A stretch of DNA of 64,000 nucleotides from GCA-2733415 sp965178655 (GCA_965178655.1 OZ238266.1:1240001-1304000); one strand, 5' to 3'. Counted from the first letter of the stretch, positions 8,052 through 17,599 are shown. Notes: a model not told the origin generated them from the letters alone. Program-made: numbers and translations.

Positions 8052-9743
8052 TTACATAATATCCTTTACCATTAATTGCAAACTCGTGTTTCCTTGCCAT
8101 TCATTTTCGTCTAATACATAGGCTACATTAAATGGTTTTTTGTTAGAAACAACAGGTAGTTTAGCTCCCATTCCAAAGGCTATTCCTACAAACTTATTAC
8201 TACTTGGCTGTGTTGCTGTAAAACGCAAATGCGCATCATCTTCACCTACACATTTGGCATACCCTGTATCTTTAACTGTTTCTGTTATAAAAATAGGATG
8301 CATATTTTGTGGACCAAACGGACCAAATTGTTTTAATATACGATAGAACTTTTGGTCAATTTCAGAAAAAGAGAGTTTTAAGTCGATTGTAATTTCTGGG
8401 GTTAACAGTTTCTCATCAATAGTATTCTTAACAACCTCTTCGAACTTTGCTTTAAATTTATCGTAATTTTCTGGTAATAATGTTAGTCCTGCGGCATATT
8501 TATGTCCTCCAAATTGCTCTATATACTCGGTGCATTGCTCTAATGCATTGTACACATCAAAACCTAGTACAGATCTAGCAGATGCTGCTAATTTATCGCC
8601 GCTTTTAGTAAATACCAATGTTGGTCTATAGTGTTTTTCTATTAATCTAGACGCTACAATTCCTATAACACCTTTATGCCAAGAAGGGTCATATACAACC
8701 GAGGTTACTCGTCCTGTTTCTTCTTTGTTTACTTTAAGTTGATGTAAAGCCTCTTTGGTTATTTTTTTGTCTAATTCCTTACGCTCTGTGTTGTAGTTTT
8801 CTATATCATTTGCATATTGTAATGCTGTGGTATAATCTGTTTCTGACAATAAACTTACTGCATGGTTTCCGTGTTTAATTCTTCCTGCAGCATTAATTTT
8901 TGGTGCTATTTGAAAAACCACATCTGTAATAGATAGTGTTTTCTTTTTTACATTTTTAAGAAATGCTTTTACACCTATGCGTGGCGATGTATTTATAACC
9001 TTTAATCCGTGGTGTGCCAAAACCCTATTTTCTCCTGTAATAGGCACAATATCCGCTGCTATACTTATGGCTACCAAATCTAAATACGGCATAAAATCTG
9101 CTATTGTTTGGTTTCTATTTTGCCCTAAAGCTTGTATTAATTTAAACCCTACTCCACAACCACTAAGCTCATTATACGGATAGTTACAGTCTTCACGCTT
9201 GGGGTCTAAAACAGCTGCAGCTTTTGGCAGTTCGTTTCCGGGTCTGTGGTGATCACAAATAATAAAATCAATGTCTTTTGTGGTAGCATATGCTACTTTA
9301 TCGATAGCTTTAATACCACAGTCTAAAGCAATTATTAGAGGTATGTCATTGTCTGAGGCGTAATCAATTCCTATATAAGATACGCCATAACCTTCGGCAT
9401 ATCTGTCTGGAATATATGTGGTAATATTTGGGTAGTATGTTTTTAAATAAGACGCTACTAATGATACCGCTGTAGTGCCATCAACATCATAATCGCCATA
9501 CACCATTATGTTTTCATTTTTAGCAATAGCCTGCTCTATTCTTGCAACAGCCTTGTCCATATCTTTCATTAAATATGGGTCATGCAATTGCGTAAGACTT
9601 GGCCTAAAAAAATCTTTTGCCTGCTCAAATGTTTCAATATTTCGTTGAACTAAAAGTGTCGCAATGTTTTTTGAAACACCAAGAGCTTCTTGTAAGTGGG
9701 TTATTTTAGCCTCCTCTGGCTTTGGTTTTAGTGTCCAGCGCAT
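8052..9743 (-). CDS. recJ: Single-stranded-DNA-specific exonuclease RecJ
   Basis: 5'-3' single-strand exonuclease of recombination and mismatch repair. The 563-residue protein has the DHH-family motifs: VYGDYDVDGT at 81-90 and DHH at 164-166 (IICDHHRPG), plus DCG near 141. The DHHA1 region includes GGHKYAAGLTL. The C-terminal OB-like domain (GPFGPQNMHPIF) is present. Length is normal. It lies alone between lpxH (convergent) and a divergent AhpD-like gene. Confidence 0.95.
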   Translation of the reverse strand: MRWTLKPKPEEAKITHLQEALGVSKNIATLLVQRNIETFEQAKDFFRPSLTQLHDPYLMKDMDKAVARIEQAIAKNENIMVYGDYDVDGTTAVSLVASYLKTYYPNITTYIPDRYAEGYGVSYIGIDYASDNDIPLIIALDCGIKAIDKVAYATTKDIDFIICDHHRPGNELPKAAAVLDPKREDCNYPYNELSGCGVGFKLIQALGQNRNQTIADFMPYLDLVAISIAADIVPITGENRVLAHHGLKVINTSPRIGVKAFLKNVKKKTLSITDVVFQIAPKINAAGRIKHGNHAVSLLSETDYTTALQYANDIENYNTERKELDKKITKEALHQLKVNKEETGRVTSVVYDPSWHKGVIGIVASRLIEKHYRPTLVFTKSGDKLAASARSVLGFDVYNALEQCTEYIEQFGGHKYAAGLTLLPENYDKFKAKFEEVVKNTIDEKLLTPEITIDLKLSFSEIDQKFYRILKQFGPFGPQNMHPIFITETVKDTGYAKCVGEDDAHLRFTATQPSSNKFVGIAFGMGAKLPVVSNKKPFNVAYVLDENEWQGNTSLQLMVKDIM

Positions 9744-9849
9744 CTTTATTTTTTATTGTCTTGTAAAGGTAAGGATTCTTTATATTTTTCTATTGGTATT
9801 GTTATAATTTGTACTTTGTTCTACATTTTCATCCTTAAAAACCAAAAAA

Positions 9850-10437
9850 ATGCCGTTAGTACACCCTTTATCCGCTGCTCATGATTCAGAAACACAAGAA
9901 CTCTCTGTTTTTTTTAATGAAACCCTTGGTTTTTGTCCAAATTCTGTACTAACCATGCAGCACAGACCAGCAATATCAAAAGCTTTTATTGAATTAAATA
10001 AGGCTGTTATGGAAAATAAGGGTCGTGTTACTTCGGCGCTAAAGCGATTAGTGGCTTGGGTAAGTAGTAATGCCACGGGGTGTAGATATTGTGAGGCGCA
10101 TGCTATTAGAGCAGCCGAACGCTATGGTGCTGAGCAAGAACAGTTAGATTATATTTGGGAGTATAAAACCCATGCAGCATTTTCTGATGCAGAGCGCGCA
10201 GCATTAGATTTTGCTTTAGCAGCATCTGTTGTTCCTAATGCAGTTAATGATACTATTAAGAAAAATCTTCACCAATATTGGATAGATGGCGAAATTGTAG
10301 AACTTTTAGGTGTTATTTCTTTGTTTGGATATTTAAACCGCTGGAATGACTCTATGGGAACAAGTATAGAAACCGATGCGGTTAAATCTGGAAATCAATA
10401 TCTAAAAAAACATGGTTGGGAAAAAGGAAAACACTAG
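9850..10437 (+). CDS. AhpD-like carboxymuconolactone decarboxylase-family protein
   Basis: 195-residue all-helical protein of the peroxidase-related branch of the carboxymuconolactone decarboxylase superfamily. The redox motif CRYCEAHAIRAAERYG (CxxC plus the downstream His, about residues 78-93) is the AhpD catalytic signature, so a thiol-dependent peroxidase or disulfide-reductase role in the cytoplasm is likely. The substrate cannot be read from the sequence. It stands alone, upstream of the higBA pair in the opposite orientation. Confidence 0.82.
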   Translation: MPLVHPLSAAHDSETQELSVFFNETLGFCPNSVLTMQHRPAISKAFIELNKAVMENKGRVTSALKRLVAWVSSNATGCRYCEAHAIRAAERYGAEQEQLDYIWEYKTHAAFSDAERAALDFALAASVVPNAVNDTIKKNLHQYWIDGEIVELLGVISLFGYLNRWNDSMGTSIETDAVKSGNQYLKKHGWEKGKH

Positions 10438-10493
10438 CTGTTTCTCAATACATAATTTTTTATAACAAGCTATCCTATAGATGTTTTTATTAA

Positions 10494-10853
10494 TTAAACA
10501 CCTAGAACAATAGATGGCTCTATGCTTAATTTTTTACTTATTTTTCTTGCTACTTTTAAAGTGGGTTCACTTTTACCTGTTAAATACTCACTAACCCTTG
10601 AAGTACTTACTCCTAGAAGTTCTGAAAGACGTTTTTGGTTTAAGCTTAGTTCTGTCATTCGTAATTTTACAACATCGGTTAATAGTGGTTTTTTTACTGG
10701 AAAATTTTGTTCCTCAAAACTAGCAACAAGACTAGATAATATATTAAGTTCTATGTAGCCTTTTGCGTCTTTATTTTCTATGTTATTCGGGTCTTGTAAA
10801 AGTTCTTCTACACGATTTAAAATAGCCTTATATTCTTTTTCTGTATGTATCAT
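10494..10853 (-). CDS. higA: HigA-type antitoxin, XRE helix-turn-helix
   Basis: 119-residue antitoxin with an N-terminal helical dimerisation/toxin-binding part (residues 1-60) and a C-terminal XRE-type helix-turn-helix (LNQKRLSELLGVSTSRVSEYLTG near residues 74-94). It follows the HigB toxin gene by only 2 bp; the toxin-first order is typical of higBA. It presumably neutralises HigB and represses the operon promoter at 11172-11179. Confidence 0.88.
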   Translation of the reverse strand: MIHTEKEYKAILNRVEELLQDPNNIENKDAKGYIELNILSSLVASFEEQNFPVKKPLLTDVVKLRMTELSLNQKRLSELLGVSTSRVSEYLTGKSEPTLKVARKISKKLSIEPSIVLGV

Positions 10854-10855
10854 TA

Positions 10856-11152
10856 TTAAATATTTTTAATATCATTAATTTTATCATATTCGGCATGGGT
10901 TCCAATAAAACGAATGTATGCTTTTTGCGCGTTAAACGAGATAATTGTAATTAGCCTATAGTCGTTTCCTTTTATATTAAACACATACCTGTGATTACCT
11001 ATATAATCTACGTTGTTAAATGTTTGTTTTATTTCGCTTAAATTTTTCCAGGATTTAGATTTTATAGTGTGATACCAAACATTTAAAGGTGTTTCTGAAT
11101 CTGCGTGTTTTATTGCAAATTCTTGTATTCGTCTATAAGTAACAATACGCAT
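10856..11152 (-). CDS. higB: HigB-family toxin (mRNA interferase)
   Basis: 98-residue HigB_toxin-family protein. The body matches the family pattern: WYHTIKSKSWKNLSEIKQTF, then a central NHRYVFNIKGNDYRLI core and the C-terminal IRFIGTHAEYDKI. Members are ribosome-dependent mRNA endonucleases. It forms a two-gene operon with the XRE antitoxin. The gene appears intact, so the system may be active. It sits among core genes, as expected for a small movable TA locus, but I saw no flanking repeats. Confidence 0.9.
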   Translation of the reverse strand: MRIVTYRRIQEFAIKHADSETPLNVWYHTIKSKSWKNLSEIKQTFNNVDYIGNHRYVFNIKGNDYRLITIISFNAQKAYIRFIGTHAEYDKINDIKNI

Positions 11153-11171
11153 TCTTTAATTTTTATATTTA

Positions 11172-11179
11172 CAAAGGTA
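11172..11179 (-). promoter_or_regulatory. Bacteroidetes -7 box of higBA
   Basis: On the minus strand TACCTTTG matches TAnnTTTG and lies 20 bp upstream of the higB start. An operator for HigA would be expected here; the adjacent AT-rich stretch 11196-11235 has short A/T palindromes. Confidence 0.55.
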
Positions 11180-11268
11180 GTGTTTTTGTTTTGTTTTTTA
11201 AAATAAAATTTTAAAAAACAAAATTTAAATAATTTTAGAAATCTCTGTGATAGAGAAAAAGGAAAACA

Positions 11269-12249
11269 TTAGTCTATTACTACCGATTTAGCTATGGCTT
11301 CCAGCTCAAACATATAGTCTCTTTTTTGAGCCTGCGGAGCATATACAAATCCCTCAATAACTAAATGGCGGTTATTTTTAGGGTCGTCAATACAGTAGTT
11401 TACAAAAGTCCCTGCCATAAAATCGTTTTTTACATCCCAAATTCCTCTGGTTTCTAAAGCTGTTTTATCATTAATTGTAGTACTTGCAATTTGCGGTGTA
11501 AACTTTGGTTCGGTTTGCATGTATGAGTTTTTTACAGGGCCTGGAATATGGGTTTTCCCTATAGAATCTCGAACACTTATTATTTGTTGCAATATTGTAC
11601 TATCTTTTTTTATACGTCCGTATGGTAACTCATAAATAAGAAGGTTTGCTGTTCCGTTTTTTATGTTTTTTCTAAGCCACATAAATGTTGGCGACATAGT
11701 GCTTGTAATACGGTAGCTAAAAAGCACCGATAAATCAATTCCAAATTTTTCTGTTATTGGCGCTGTTTTAAGAGGGTTGTTTTTAATTGTCTGTATCTTA
11801 TAGCTTAATTCTGCAGCAGTAATCTTAGCGCGTAATTCATTGGCGTTTTTAAACAGTATTTTTTTTAATTCTTCTGTATTTTTTGCGGTAATAATAATTC
11901 CTGTTTGCGGTTTTGCATATAGGTTTTTAACGGTTTTAATACCACTTTGCTCCCCTGTTTTTAAAGCAACAAATGTTCTGCTTTTTTTAACGTATTCATG
12001 AAATGCTGTTGCGGTCATTTGTGTTAAGGTAAACAAAGGCTCTTCCATAGTTAAACCATATACTGGCGCGGCAAAAACTGCTCTTGCTGCATCACCTAAA
12101 TCACCTTCCCAAGCAGCGCTATCGGTTACAATAGTTAGGGTGTTTAGTGTGCCTCCTGACTGTGGCAGGTATGCTTTTTTTTCGGTGTTAGACGTGCATG
12201 AAAACAATGCTATACTTAAAACAAATGCTATGTATTGGGTTTTAATCAT
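11269..12249 (-). CDS. DUF4837 family lipoprotein
   Basis: 326-residue lipoprotein of the Bacteroidetes-specific DUF4837 family; function unknown. The start at 12249 gives a clean lipoprotein signal (MIKTQYIAFVLSIALFSC). The ATG at 12276 would leave only five bases after the -7 box at 12282-12289, so the shorter start is preferred. The mature part begins with a Ser/Thr/Lys-rich linker, then a globular region with YGLTMEEPLFTLTQM and GTFVNYCIDD. It lies just downstream of the LysM transglycosylase gene, an arrangement repeated in many flavobacteria, which suggests an envelope role. Confidence 0.82.
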   Translation of the reverse strand: MIKTQYIAFVLSIALFSCTSNTEKKAYLPQSGGTLNTLTIVTDSAAWEGDLGDAARAVFAAPVYGLTMEEPLFTLTQMTATAFHEYVKKSRTFVALKTGEQSGIKTVKNLYAKPQTGIIITAKNTEELKKILFKNANELRAKITAAELSYKIQTIKNNPLKTAPITEKFGIDLSVLFSYRITSTMSPTFMWLRKNIKNGTANLLIYELPYGRIKKDSTILQQIISVRDSIGKTHIPGPVKNSYMQTEPKFTPQIASTTINDKTALETRGIWDVKNDFMAGTFVNYCIDDPKNNRHLVIEGFVYAPQAQKRDYMFELEAIAKSVVID

Positions 12250-12281
12250 CTTATGGTGTTTATTGTTGTCTTTCATTAATA

Positions 12282-12289
12282 CAAATATA
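12282..12289 (-). promoter_or_regulatory. Bacteroidetes -7 box upstream of the DUF4837 gene
   Basis: Minus-strand TATATTTG, 32 bp upstream of the preferred start at 12249. It lies in the 20-bp gap between the MltD stop and the alternative ATG, so the lipoprotein gene can be transcribed independently. Confidence 0.5.
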
Positions 12290-12296
12290 ATGCCAG

Positions 12297-13883
12297 TTAG
12301 CTTTTAGGAATTTGCAATACCATTCCTGGTTTTAGGCTGCTGCTTTTTAAATTATTATGCTCTTTTATATTTGTGGCAGATATTCCTGTATAGTGTTTGG
12401 CAATATCATATAAAGTGTCTCCTGATTTTACGGTATATCTCCCCGCTGTACTAAACTTGGTTTTAACTGTTTTTTTTGTTTTTGGTGGCAATTTAGTGTT
12501 TACAACCCTATGCGGGTGCCTCGGAAAAATAACCAAACGCTGTCCTATTTTAAGGTTGCTTGTTTTTAAGCCGTTCCATCGTTTTATTTGGCTCACTTTT
12601 ACACCGTATTTTCGAGCTATTTTTCCTAAAAAATCACCTGATTTTACACGATAGCGAATTCTACTAGATGCCTTAACCAATTCTGGCAATGGTTTCTCTC
12701 TTTTATTAAATTCTAATGATGCATAAGCATATATTTCTGTTTCATATGCTATAAACTTTCCTATGTGGGTTTTAGGAAGTCTTAAAAGATAGTTTTCTGT
12801 TTTATCTGCAGGTATAATATCTAGCTTATATGATGGATTCATAAACCTAAGGTCTTCCATAGCAATATTTAATAAGTCTGAAACGTGTTCTAGTGCTATT
12901 TTTTTTCGCACACGAATAGTATCTACTTCAAAATACTGATGTTTTGGAGTGTTACCTACTAAGTTATGCGCTTCGGCATATTCAAACATATACATTGTTG
13001 CTTGGAATAGTGGTACATAACCTGCGGTTTCTCTTGGTAAAAACGGACGAATATTCCAGTAATTCTGATGGCCTCCTGAGCGCCTAATAGCTTTAGATAC
13101 ATTTCCTGGACCTGAGTTGTATGATGCCAAGGCCAAATCCCAATCACCAAAAATTTTATATACACGTGTTAAATACTCGCATGCTGCTTTTGTTGATTTA
13201 TCTAAGTCGCTACGCTCATCAACATACGAACTTACATTTAATCCATGTTCTTTTCCTGTGCCATACATAAACTGCCATAAACCTGTTGCGCCAACTCTAG
13301 ATTTGGCTCTAGGATTTAATGCCGATTCCACAATAGCTAAGTATTTTAACTCTAAAGGCATATCATGAGCATCTAATTCTTTCTCAAAATGAGGGAAATA
13401 GTAATTACTTAAAGCTATTAATCGCTGAAAAGAACGTTTCCTATTCTTTAAAAAGCCTTTAATTACGCTTTCTAAAATAGGGTTATATTCTATATGAAAA
13501 GGTGTTTTTTTGTTAAGTGCTTCTAACCGAGCTATTAGTGTATCCTTTGATAGTTCCGGGTAATACACAGGGTCGTTTACTGCTGATACTCTAAACTTAT
13601 TCATGCTACTATATAAGTCGTTATTATATAGTTCTTTTAACCAAAGGCTGTCTATTTTTTTAGAATAATGAAATGCCGAATCGTTTTTTATATTGTTTTT
13701 AAGGTAATTTAAAACAATTGGCAGTGAATCTTTTGAGATAGCATCTGTAATTTTTATTGTTTTTGCAACGACCTTGCTACTGTCAATATTAACCGTTTTA
13801 TTTAGTGTGTCTGTTGGTGTTGTTTGCGCAACAACATTTATTGTAAATAAAAAGAAACCTGTTTTTAAATAATGTAATAGCAT
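12297..13883 (-). CDS. mltD: MltD-like membrane-bound lytic murein transglycosylase with two LysM domains
   Basis: Cleaves peptidoglycan glycan strands in the periplasm with 1,6-anhydro product formation. The 528-residue protein has an N-terminal signal segment, an SLT domain (catalytic glutamate in IVESALNPRAKSRVGATGLW near residue 190, then SYNSGPGNVSKAIRR near 255) and two C-terminal LysM repeats (RYRVKSGDFLGKIARKYGV near 413; RYTVKSGDTLYDIAKHYTG near 484) separated by a Lys/Thr-rich linker. Domain order and length match MltD-type enzymes of Bacteroidetes. Confidence 0.92.
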   Translation of the reverse strand: MLLHYLKTGFFLFTINVVAQTTPTDTLNKTVNIDSSKVVAKTIKITDAISKDSLPIVLNYLKNNIKNDSAFHYSKKIDSLWLKELYNNDLYSSMNKFRVSAVNDPVYYPELSKDTLIARLEALNKKTPFHIEYNPILESVIKGFLKNRKRSFQRLIALSNYYFPHFEKELDAHDMPLELKYLAIVESALNPRAKSRVGATGLWQFMYGTGKEHGLNVSSYVDERSDLDKSTKAACEYLTRVYKIFGDWDLALASYNSGPGNVSKAIRRSGGHQNYWNIRPFLPRETAGYVPLFQATMYMFEYAEAHNLVGNTPKHQYFEVDTIRVRKKIALEHVSDLLNIAMEDLRFMNPSYKLDIIPADKTENYLLRLPKTHIGKFIAYETEIYAYASLEFNKREKPLPELVKASSRIRYRVKSGDFLGKIARKYGVKVSQIKRWNGLKTSNLKIGQRLVIFPRHPHRVVNTKLPPKTKKTVKTKFSTAGRYTVKSGDTLYDIAKHYTGISATNIKEHNNLKSSSLKPGMVLQIPKS

Positions 13884-13969
13884 GAGTTATGGTAAATGGG
13901 TCTTAAAATTATATCAAATGGTTTCACAAAAATAGTGTTTTTGCTTTAAAAAACTACTGCAACACAATG

Positions 13970-14000
13970 TTGTGTGCTAAAAGCATTTTCTGTAATTTTG
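13970..14000 (+). promoter_or_regulatory. Predicted glnS promoter
   Basis: TTG (13970-13972), 20-bp spacer and TAATTTTG (13993-14000): a full match to the Bacteroidetes promoter. It covers the upstream in-frame ATG at 13974, which therefore cannot be the translation start. Confidence 0.75.
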
Positions 14001-14018
14001 TGTTTTAATTTTTGTACA

Positions 14019-16064
14019 ATGGCCGAAGATATTAAATCGCTTAATTTTATTGAACAAATCATAGAAGATGATTTAAAAAAAGGGCTGGACCCTCAAAAGT
14101 TACATTTTCGTTTTCCACCAGAACCTAATGGGTATTTACACATTGGTCATGCGGCGGCAATTTGTTTAAATTTTGGATTGGGAGAGCGTTATAATGCTCC
14201 TGTAAATCTTAGGTTTGATGATACTAACCCTGCTAAAGAAGAGCAAGAATTTGTAGATGCTATAAAAAAAGATGTATCATGGCTAGGCTTTCAGTGGGCT
14301 AATGAATGTTATTCTTCAGATTATTTTCAGCAATTATATGATTGGGCTGTTGTATTAATAGAAAAAGGTGTTGCTTATGTTGATGGATTATCTGCTGAAG
14401 ATATGGCTAAGCAAAAAGGAACGCATGAAGTTGCCGGTGTAGAAAGTCCTTATAGAAATACATCTGTAGCCGAAAACTTAGCTTTATTTAAGCAAATGAA
14501 GGCCGGTGATTTTGATGAAGGTACCTATGTGCTACGAGCAAAAATAGACATGACATCTCCAAATATGTTAATGCGTGATCCTATTATGTATCGTGTTTTA
14601 AAAAAAGAGCACCATAGAACTGGTAATGATTGGTGTATATATCCAATGTACGATTGGACACACGGAGAGTCAGATTATTTAGAAAACATTTCACACTCCA
14701 TTTGTACTTTAGAGTTTAAACCCCATCGTGAATTATACGATTGGTTTTTAGATCAAATATATAATACCGAGAACCTTCGCCCTAAACAGCGTGAGTTTGC
14801 AAGACGTAATTTAAGTTATACCGTAATGAGTAAGCGTAAACTATTGCGCTTGGTTGAAGACGGTATTGTTTCTGGATGGGATGATCCTAGAATGCCAACT
14901 ATTTCTGGTTTAAGAAGAAGAGGATACACTCCTGCTGCTATTCGTAAGTTTAGTGAGCGCTCCGGTGTATCTAAAAGAGATAGTGTTACCGAGGTGTCTT
15001 TATTAGAATTTTGCATTCGCGAAGATTTAAACAAAACAGCCGAAAGGGTTATGGGGGTACTTAACCCTGTAAAACTAATTATTACTAATTATCCTGACAA
15101 TAGTGAAGAGTTTTTAGTTGCTGAAAATAATTCAGAAAAAGAAGGTTCTGGAACACACACTGTCCCCTTTTCAAAAGAACTATATATTGAGCGTGATGAT
15201 TTTAAAGAAAGTGCGTCTTCTAAATTTTTCCGATTAACCTTAGGGAAAGAAGTGCGTTTAAAAAACGCGTATATCATAAAAGCAACAGATGTTGTTAAGG
15301 ATGCTTCTGGAAATATTACTGCTATTCATTGTACTTATGATTCTCAATCAAGATCAGGAAGTGGCACTGAAGCAAGTACTAGAAAAGTAAAAGGTACCCT
15401 GCACTGGGTGTCTATTAAACACGCTATAAAAGCAACTGTTAATGTATATGATAGGTTGTTTACTCATGAAGCGCCTGATAGTGCTCAAGAGGGTGATTTT
15501 ATGGATTTTATTAATTCTAACTCACTACATACCACCACTGCTTTTGTAGAACCTTATTTACAAAACGCGAGTGTAGGAAGTGCATTTCAGTTTCAACGAT
15601 TAGGATATTTCTGTGTTGATGTGTTAAGTACAACATCTTCATTAGTATTTAATAAAACTGTTGGATTAAAAGATTCTTGGGAGAAAAAGAAACCTAAAAC
15701 AGATGCACTGCAACAAGATGCACCGCAACAAGATGTTATAAAAAACACACCGCAGCAATCACAGAAACTACCTATTGATGAAATTAAAAAATTAGGTAAA
15801 AAACTTGGGAATTTATCAGGTGGAAAATACGATAAGGCAAAATCAAAAATTCTAGTATTTTCTGAAGCTGTAAGTTATACTGAAATTGCAGAGCTTTTTG
15901 ATACTCCTGCAAAAAAAGTAGGAAACCGCATTGCTATTATTTTAGCTTTAGGAGTTTTGTTTAAAAACGGACAAGAAAAAACGCCAGAAATAACTGCTTT
16001 TATTGCAGCTGCAGTTGCAGATGAGCATGAGGTATTGCAAACAGAAGCTATTGCTATACAGTAG
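14019..16064 (+). CDS. glnS: Glutaminyl-tRNA synthetase with C-terminal extension
   Basis: Class I synthetase charging tRNA-Gln. It has PEPNGYLHIGHA (HIGH motif) near residue 35 and VMSKRKL (KMSKS equivalent) near 270, followed by the two anticodon-binding beta barrels. Start chosen at 14019 because a promoter overlaps the upstream ATG. The protein has 681 residues, about 120 more than E. coli GlnS. The extra C-terminus contains a Gln/Pro-rich linker (QQDAPQQD repeat) and a helical tail beginning near KLPIDEIKKLGKKLG, with no recognised domain. Having both glnS and gltX means direct Gln-tRNA charging. Confidence 0.95.
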   Translation: MAEDIKSLNFIEQIIEDDLKKGLDPQKLHFRFPPEPNGYLHIGHAAAICLNFGLGERYNAPVNLRFDDTNPAKEEQEFVDAIKKDVSWLGFQWANECYSSDYFQQLYDWAVVLIEKGVAYVDGLSAEDMAKQKGTHEVAGVESPYRNTSVAENLALFKQMKAGDFDEGTYVLRAKIDMTSPNMLMRDPIMYRVLKKEHHRTGNDWCIYPMYDWTHGESDYLENISHSICTLEFKPHRELYDWFLDQIYNTENLRPKQREFARRNLSYTVMSKRKLLRLVEDGIVSGWDDPRMPTISGLRRRGYTPAAIRKFSERSGVSKRDSVTEVSLLEFCIREDLNKTAERVMGVLNPVKLIITNYPDNSEEFLVAENNSEKEGSGTHTVPFSKELYIERDDFKESASSKFFRLTLGKEVRLKNAYIIKATDVVKDASGNITAIHCTYDSQSRSGSGTEASTRKVKGTLHWVSIKHAIKATVNVYDRLFTHEAPDSAQEGDFMDFINSNSLHTTTAFVEPYLQNASVGSAFQFQRLGYFCVDVLSTTSSLVFNKTVGLKDSWEKKKPKTDALQQDAPQQDVIKNTPQQSQKLPIDEIKKLGKKLGNLSGGKYDKAKSKILVFSEAVSYTEIAELFDTPAKKVGNRIAIILALGVLFKNGQEKTPEITAFIAAAVADEHEVLQTEAIAIQ

Positions 16065-16091
16065 TTTTTGTTTTTTATTACTGGTATATAT

Positions 16092-16124
16092 AAAAAAGAC
16101 CGATACAATGTATCGGTCTTTTTA
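16092..16124. terminator. Bidirectional terminator between glnS and the SPFH gene
   Basis: Stem GACCGATAC / GTATCGGTC with an AAT loop, flanked by A6 and T5 tracts. It serves the convergent genes glnS and SPFH. Confidence 0.9.
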
Positions 16125-16140
16125 CTACCATTATTTTTTG

Positions 16141-17058
16141 TTATTTTTTCTTTTTAGCAGCGGCCATTGCTTCTCCAATTTGATTACTTGCTGTAAAACT
16201 AGCAACCATATCGTTTAACATATTACTTCCTGCTTGCGGAGAATTTGGTAGTAAAATTAAGTTACTATTTGTTTCGCCTCCTATAGATTGTAGCGTATCA
16301 TAGTGTTGTGTAACAACAATTAAAGCAGATGCTTCTTGAGAGTTGATACCTACACGGTTTAACACATCTACCGATTCTTCTAATCCGCGGGCAATTTCTC
16401 TACGTTGGTCTGCAATACCTTGTCCTTGTAAACGCTTACTCTCTGCTTCGGCTTTTGCTTTTTCAACAATTAAAATTCGTTGTGCATCACCTTCAAATTG
16501 TGCAGCTACTTTTTCACGTTCGGCAGCATTAATACGGTTCATTGCTTCCTTTACTTGTGAGTCTGGATCAATATCTGTTACTAATGTTTTAATAATGTCA
16601 TATCCGTAATCCATCATTGCTTCGTTTAGTTCCCTTTTAACAGCTATAGCAATATCGTCTTTTCTTAAAAAAACATCATCTAAAATCATTTTAGGTACTT
16701 CGGCGCGAACAACATCAAATACATAAGACGTAATTTGATCATGCGGATAATCTAACTTATAGAATGCTTCAAAAACCTTTTCTTTTATAACTTTATATTG
16801 TACAGATATTTTTAAACGTACAAATACATCATCTTTTGTTTTGGTTTCTACAATAACATCTAGTTGTTGAATTTTTAAACTCAAACGTCCAGAAATTCTA
16901 TCTATTAATGGAATTTTAAATTGTAGTCCTGAATGGCGAATGCTTTGAAATTTTCCGAAACGCTCAATAATTGCGGATGTTTGTTGTTTTACTGTAAATA
17001 ATGCTGCAAATAGCAGTACTAGTGTTAAAAACACAATAGGAATAAGTGTTATGCTCAT
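16141..17058 (-). CDS. SPFH/Band 7 (stomatin-like, QmcA-type) membrane protein
   Basis: 305-residue stomatin/prohibitin-superfamily protein. It has one N-terminal membrane segment (ITLIPIVFLTLVLLFAALF) and a Band 7 domain (residues about 25-195) containing RFGKFQSIRHSGLQFKIPLIDR and the conserved coiled segment ERKVAAQ-like NAAEREKVAAQFEGDAQRI. It ends in a Lys tail (MAAAKKKK). Such proteins scaffold membrane microdomains and often regulate proteases. The usual NfeD partner is not adjacent. Confidence 0.88.
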   Translation of the reverse strand: MSITLIPIVFLTLVLLFAALFTVKQQTSAIIERFGKFQSIRHSGLQFKIPLIDRISGRLSLKIQQLDVIVETKTKDDVFVRLKISVQYKVIKEKVFEAFYKLDYPHDQITSYVFDVVRAEVPKMILDDVFLRKDDIAIAVKRELNEAMMDYGYDIIKTLVTDIDPDSQVKEAMNRINAAEREKVAAQFEGDAQRILIVEKAKAEAESKRLQGQGIADQRREIARGLEESVDVLNRVGINSQEASALIVVTQHYDTLQSIGGETNSNLILLPNSPQAGSNMLNDMVASFTASNQIGEAMAAAKKKK

Positions 17059-17141
17059 AATTTATTTAATTATAGTTTTATTACTATGATTTATTGTACA
17101 TTTATAAATCTAATCAAAAAAAATTAAAAATTAAATCTATT

Positions 17142-17585
17142 ATGAGAAAAAATTTATTATTTGCCCTTGTGGCTTTCGCTTCTCTTACTTTTGTAAGTGC
17201 TCAAGAATTTAAGGTTGTTACAATTGTAGAGTCTATTGTACCAATGGGTATGGGTCGATCTAGAATTATTGAGCATCAAGAGCCTGGAGATGCAGCTAAA
17301 TTTACAACAGAAAGAATTGATGGTAAAAAATCTAATCAAAAAAAAGTAAAGCGTTCAGAGGCTAAAATTGGTAAATTTTCTGAAACTAAACTCTTAAATT
17401 TTTTTAGTGGTGTTGGTATTAATTTTCAAAATATTGCTTCAAACGATGCGTTAATAACTAATAAAATTAACACTATGATTAGCGCTGGATGGAAACTAAC
17501 TTATGTAACTAGTGCTGTAGAAAGTGACTCAGGAAAGGGTGATGGAAAAGGTATTTTTATTACTCGTTTATATTTTAGTAAATAA
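17142..17585 (+). CDS. Secreted protein of unknown function
   Basis: 147-residue protein with a clear Sec signal peptide (MRKNLLFALVAFASLTFVSAQ, cleavage expected after SAQ). The ATG at 17094 lies in poor context, so 17142 is chosen because it starts the signal peptide. The mature part is about 125 residues, basic, with a VPMGMGRSRIIEH segment and a C-terminal strand pattern (GKGIFITRLYFSK). I recognise no domain. A gliding/type IX sorting tail is absent. Transcribed divergently from the SPFH gene and ended by the palindrome at 17600-17648. Confidence 0.7.
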   Translation: MRKNLLFALVAFASLTFVSAQEFKVVTIVESIVPMGMGRSRIIEHQEPGDAAKFTTERIDGKKSNQKKVKRSEAKIGKFSETKLLNFFSGVGINFQNIASNDALITNKINTMISAGWKLTYVTSAVESDSGKGDGKGIFITRLYFSK

Positions 17586-17599
17586 AGATTCTTTTAAAT

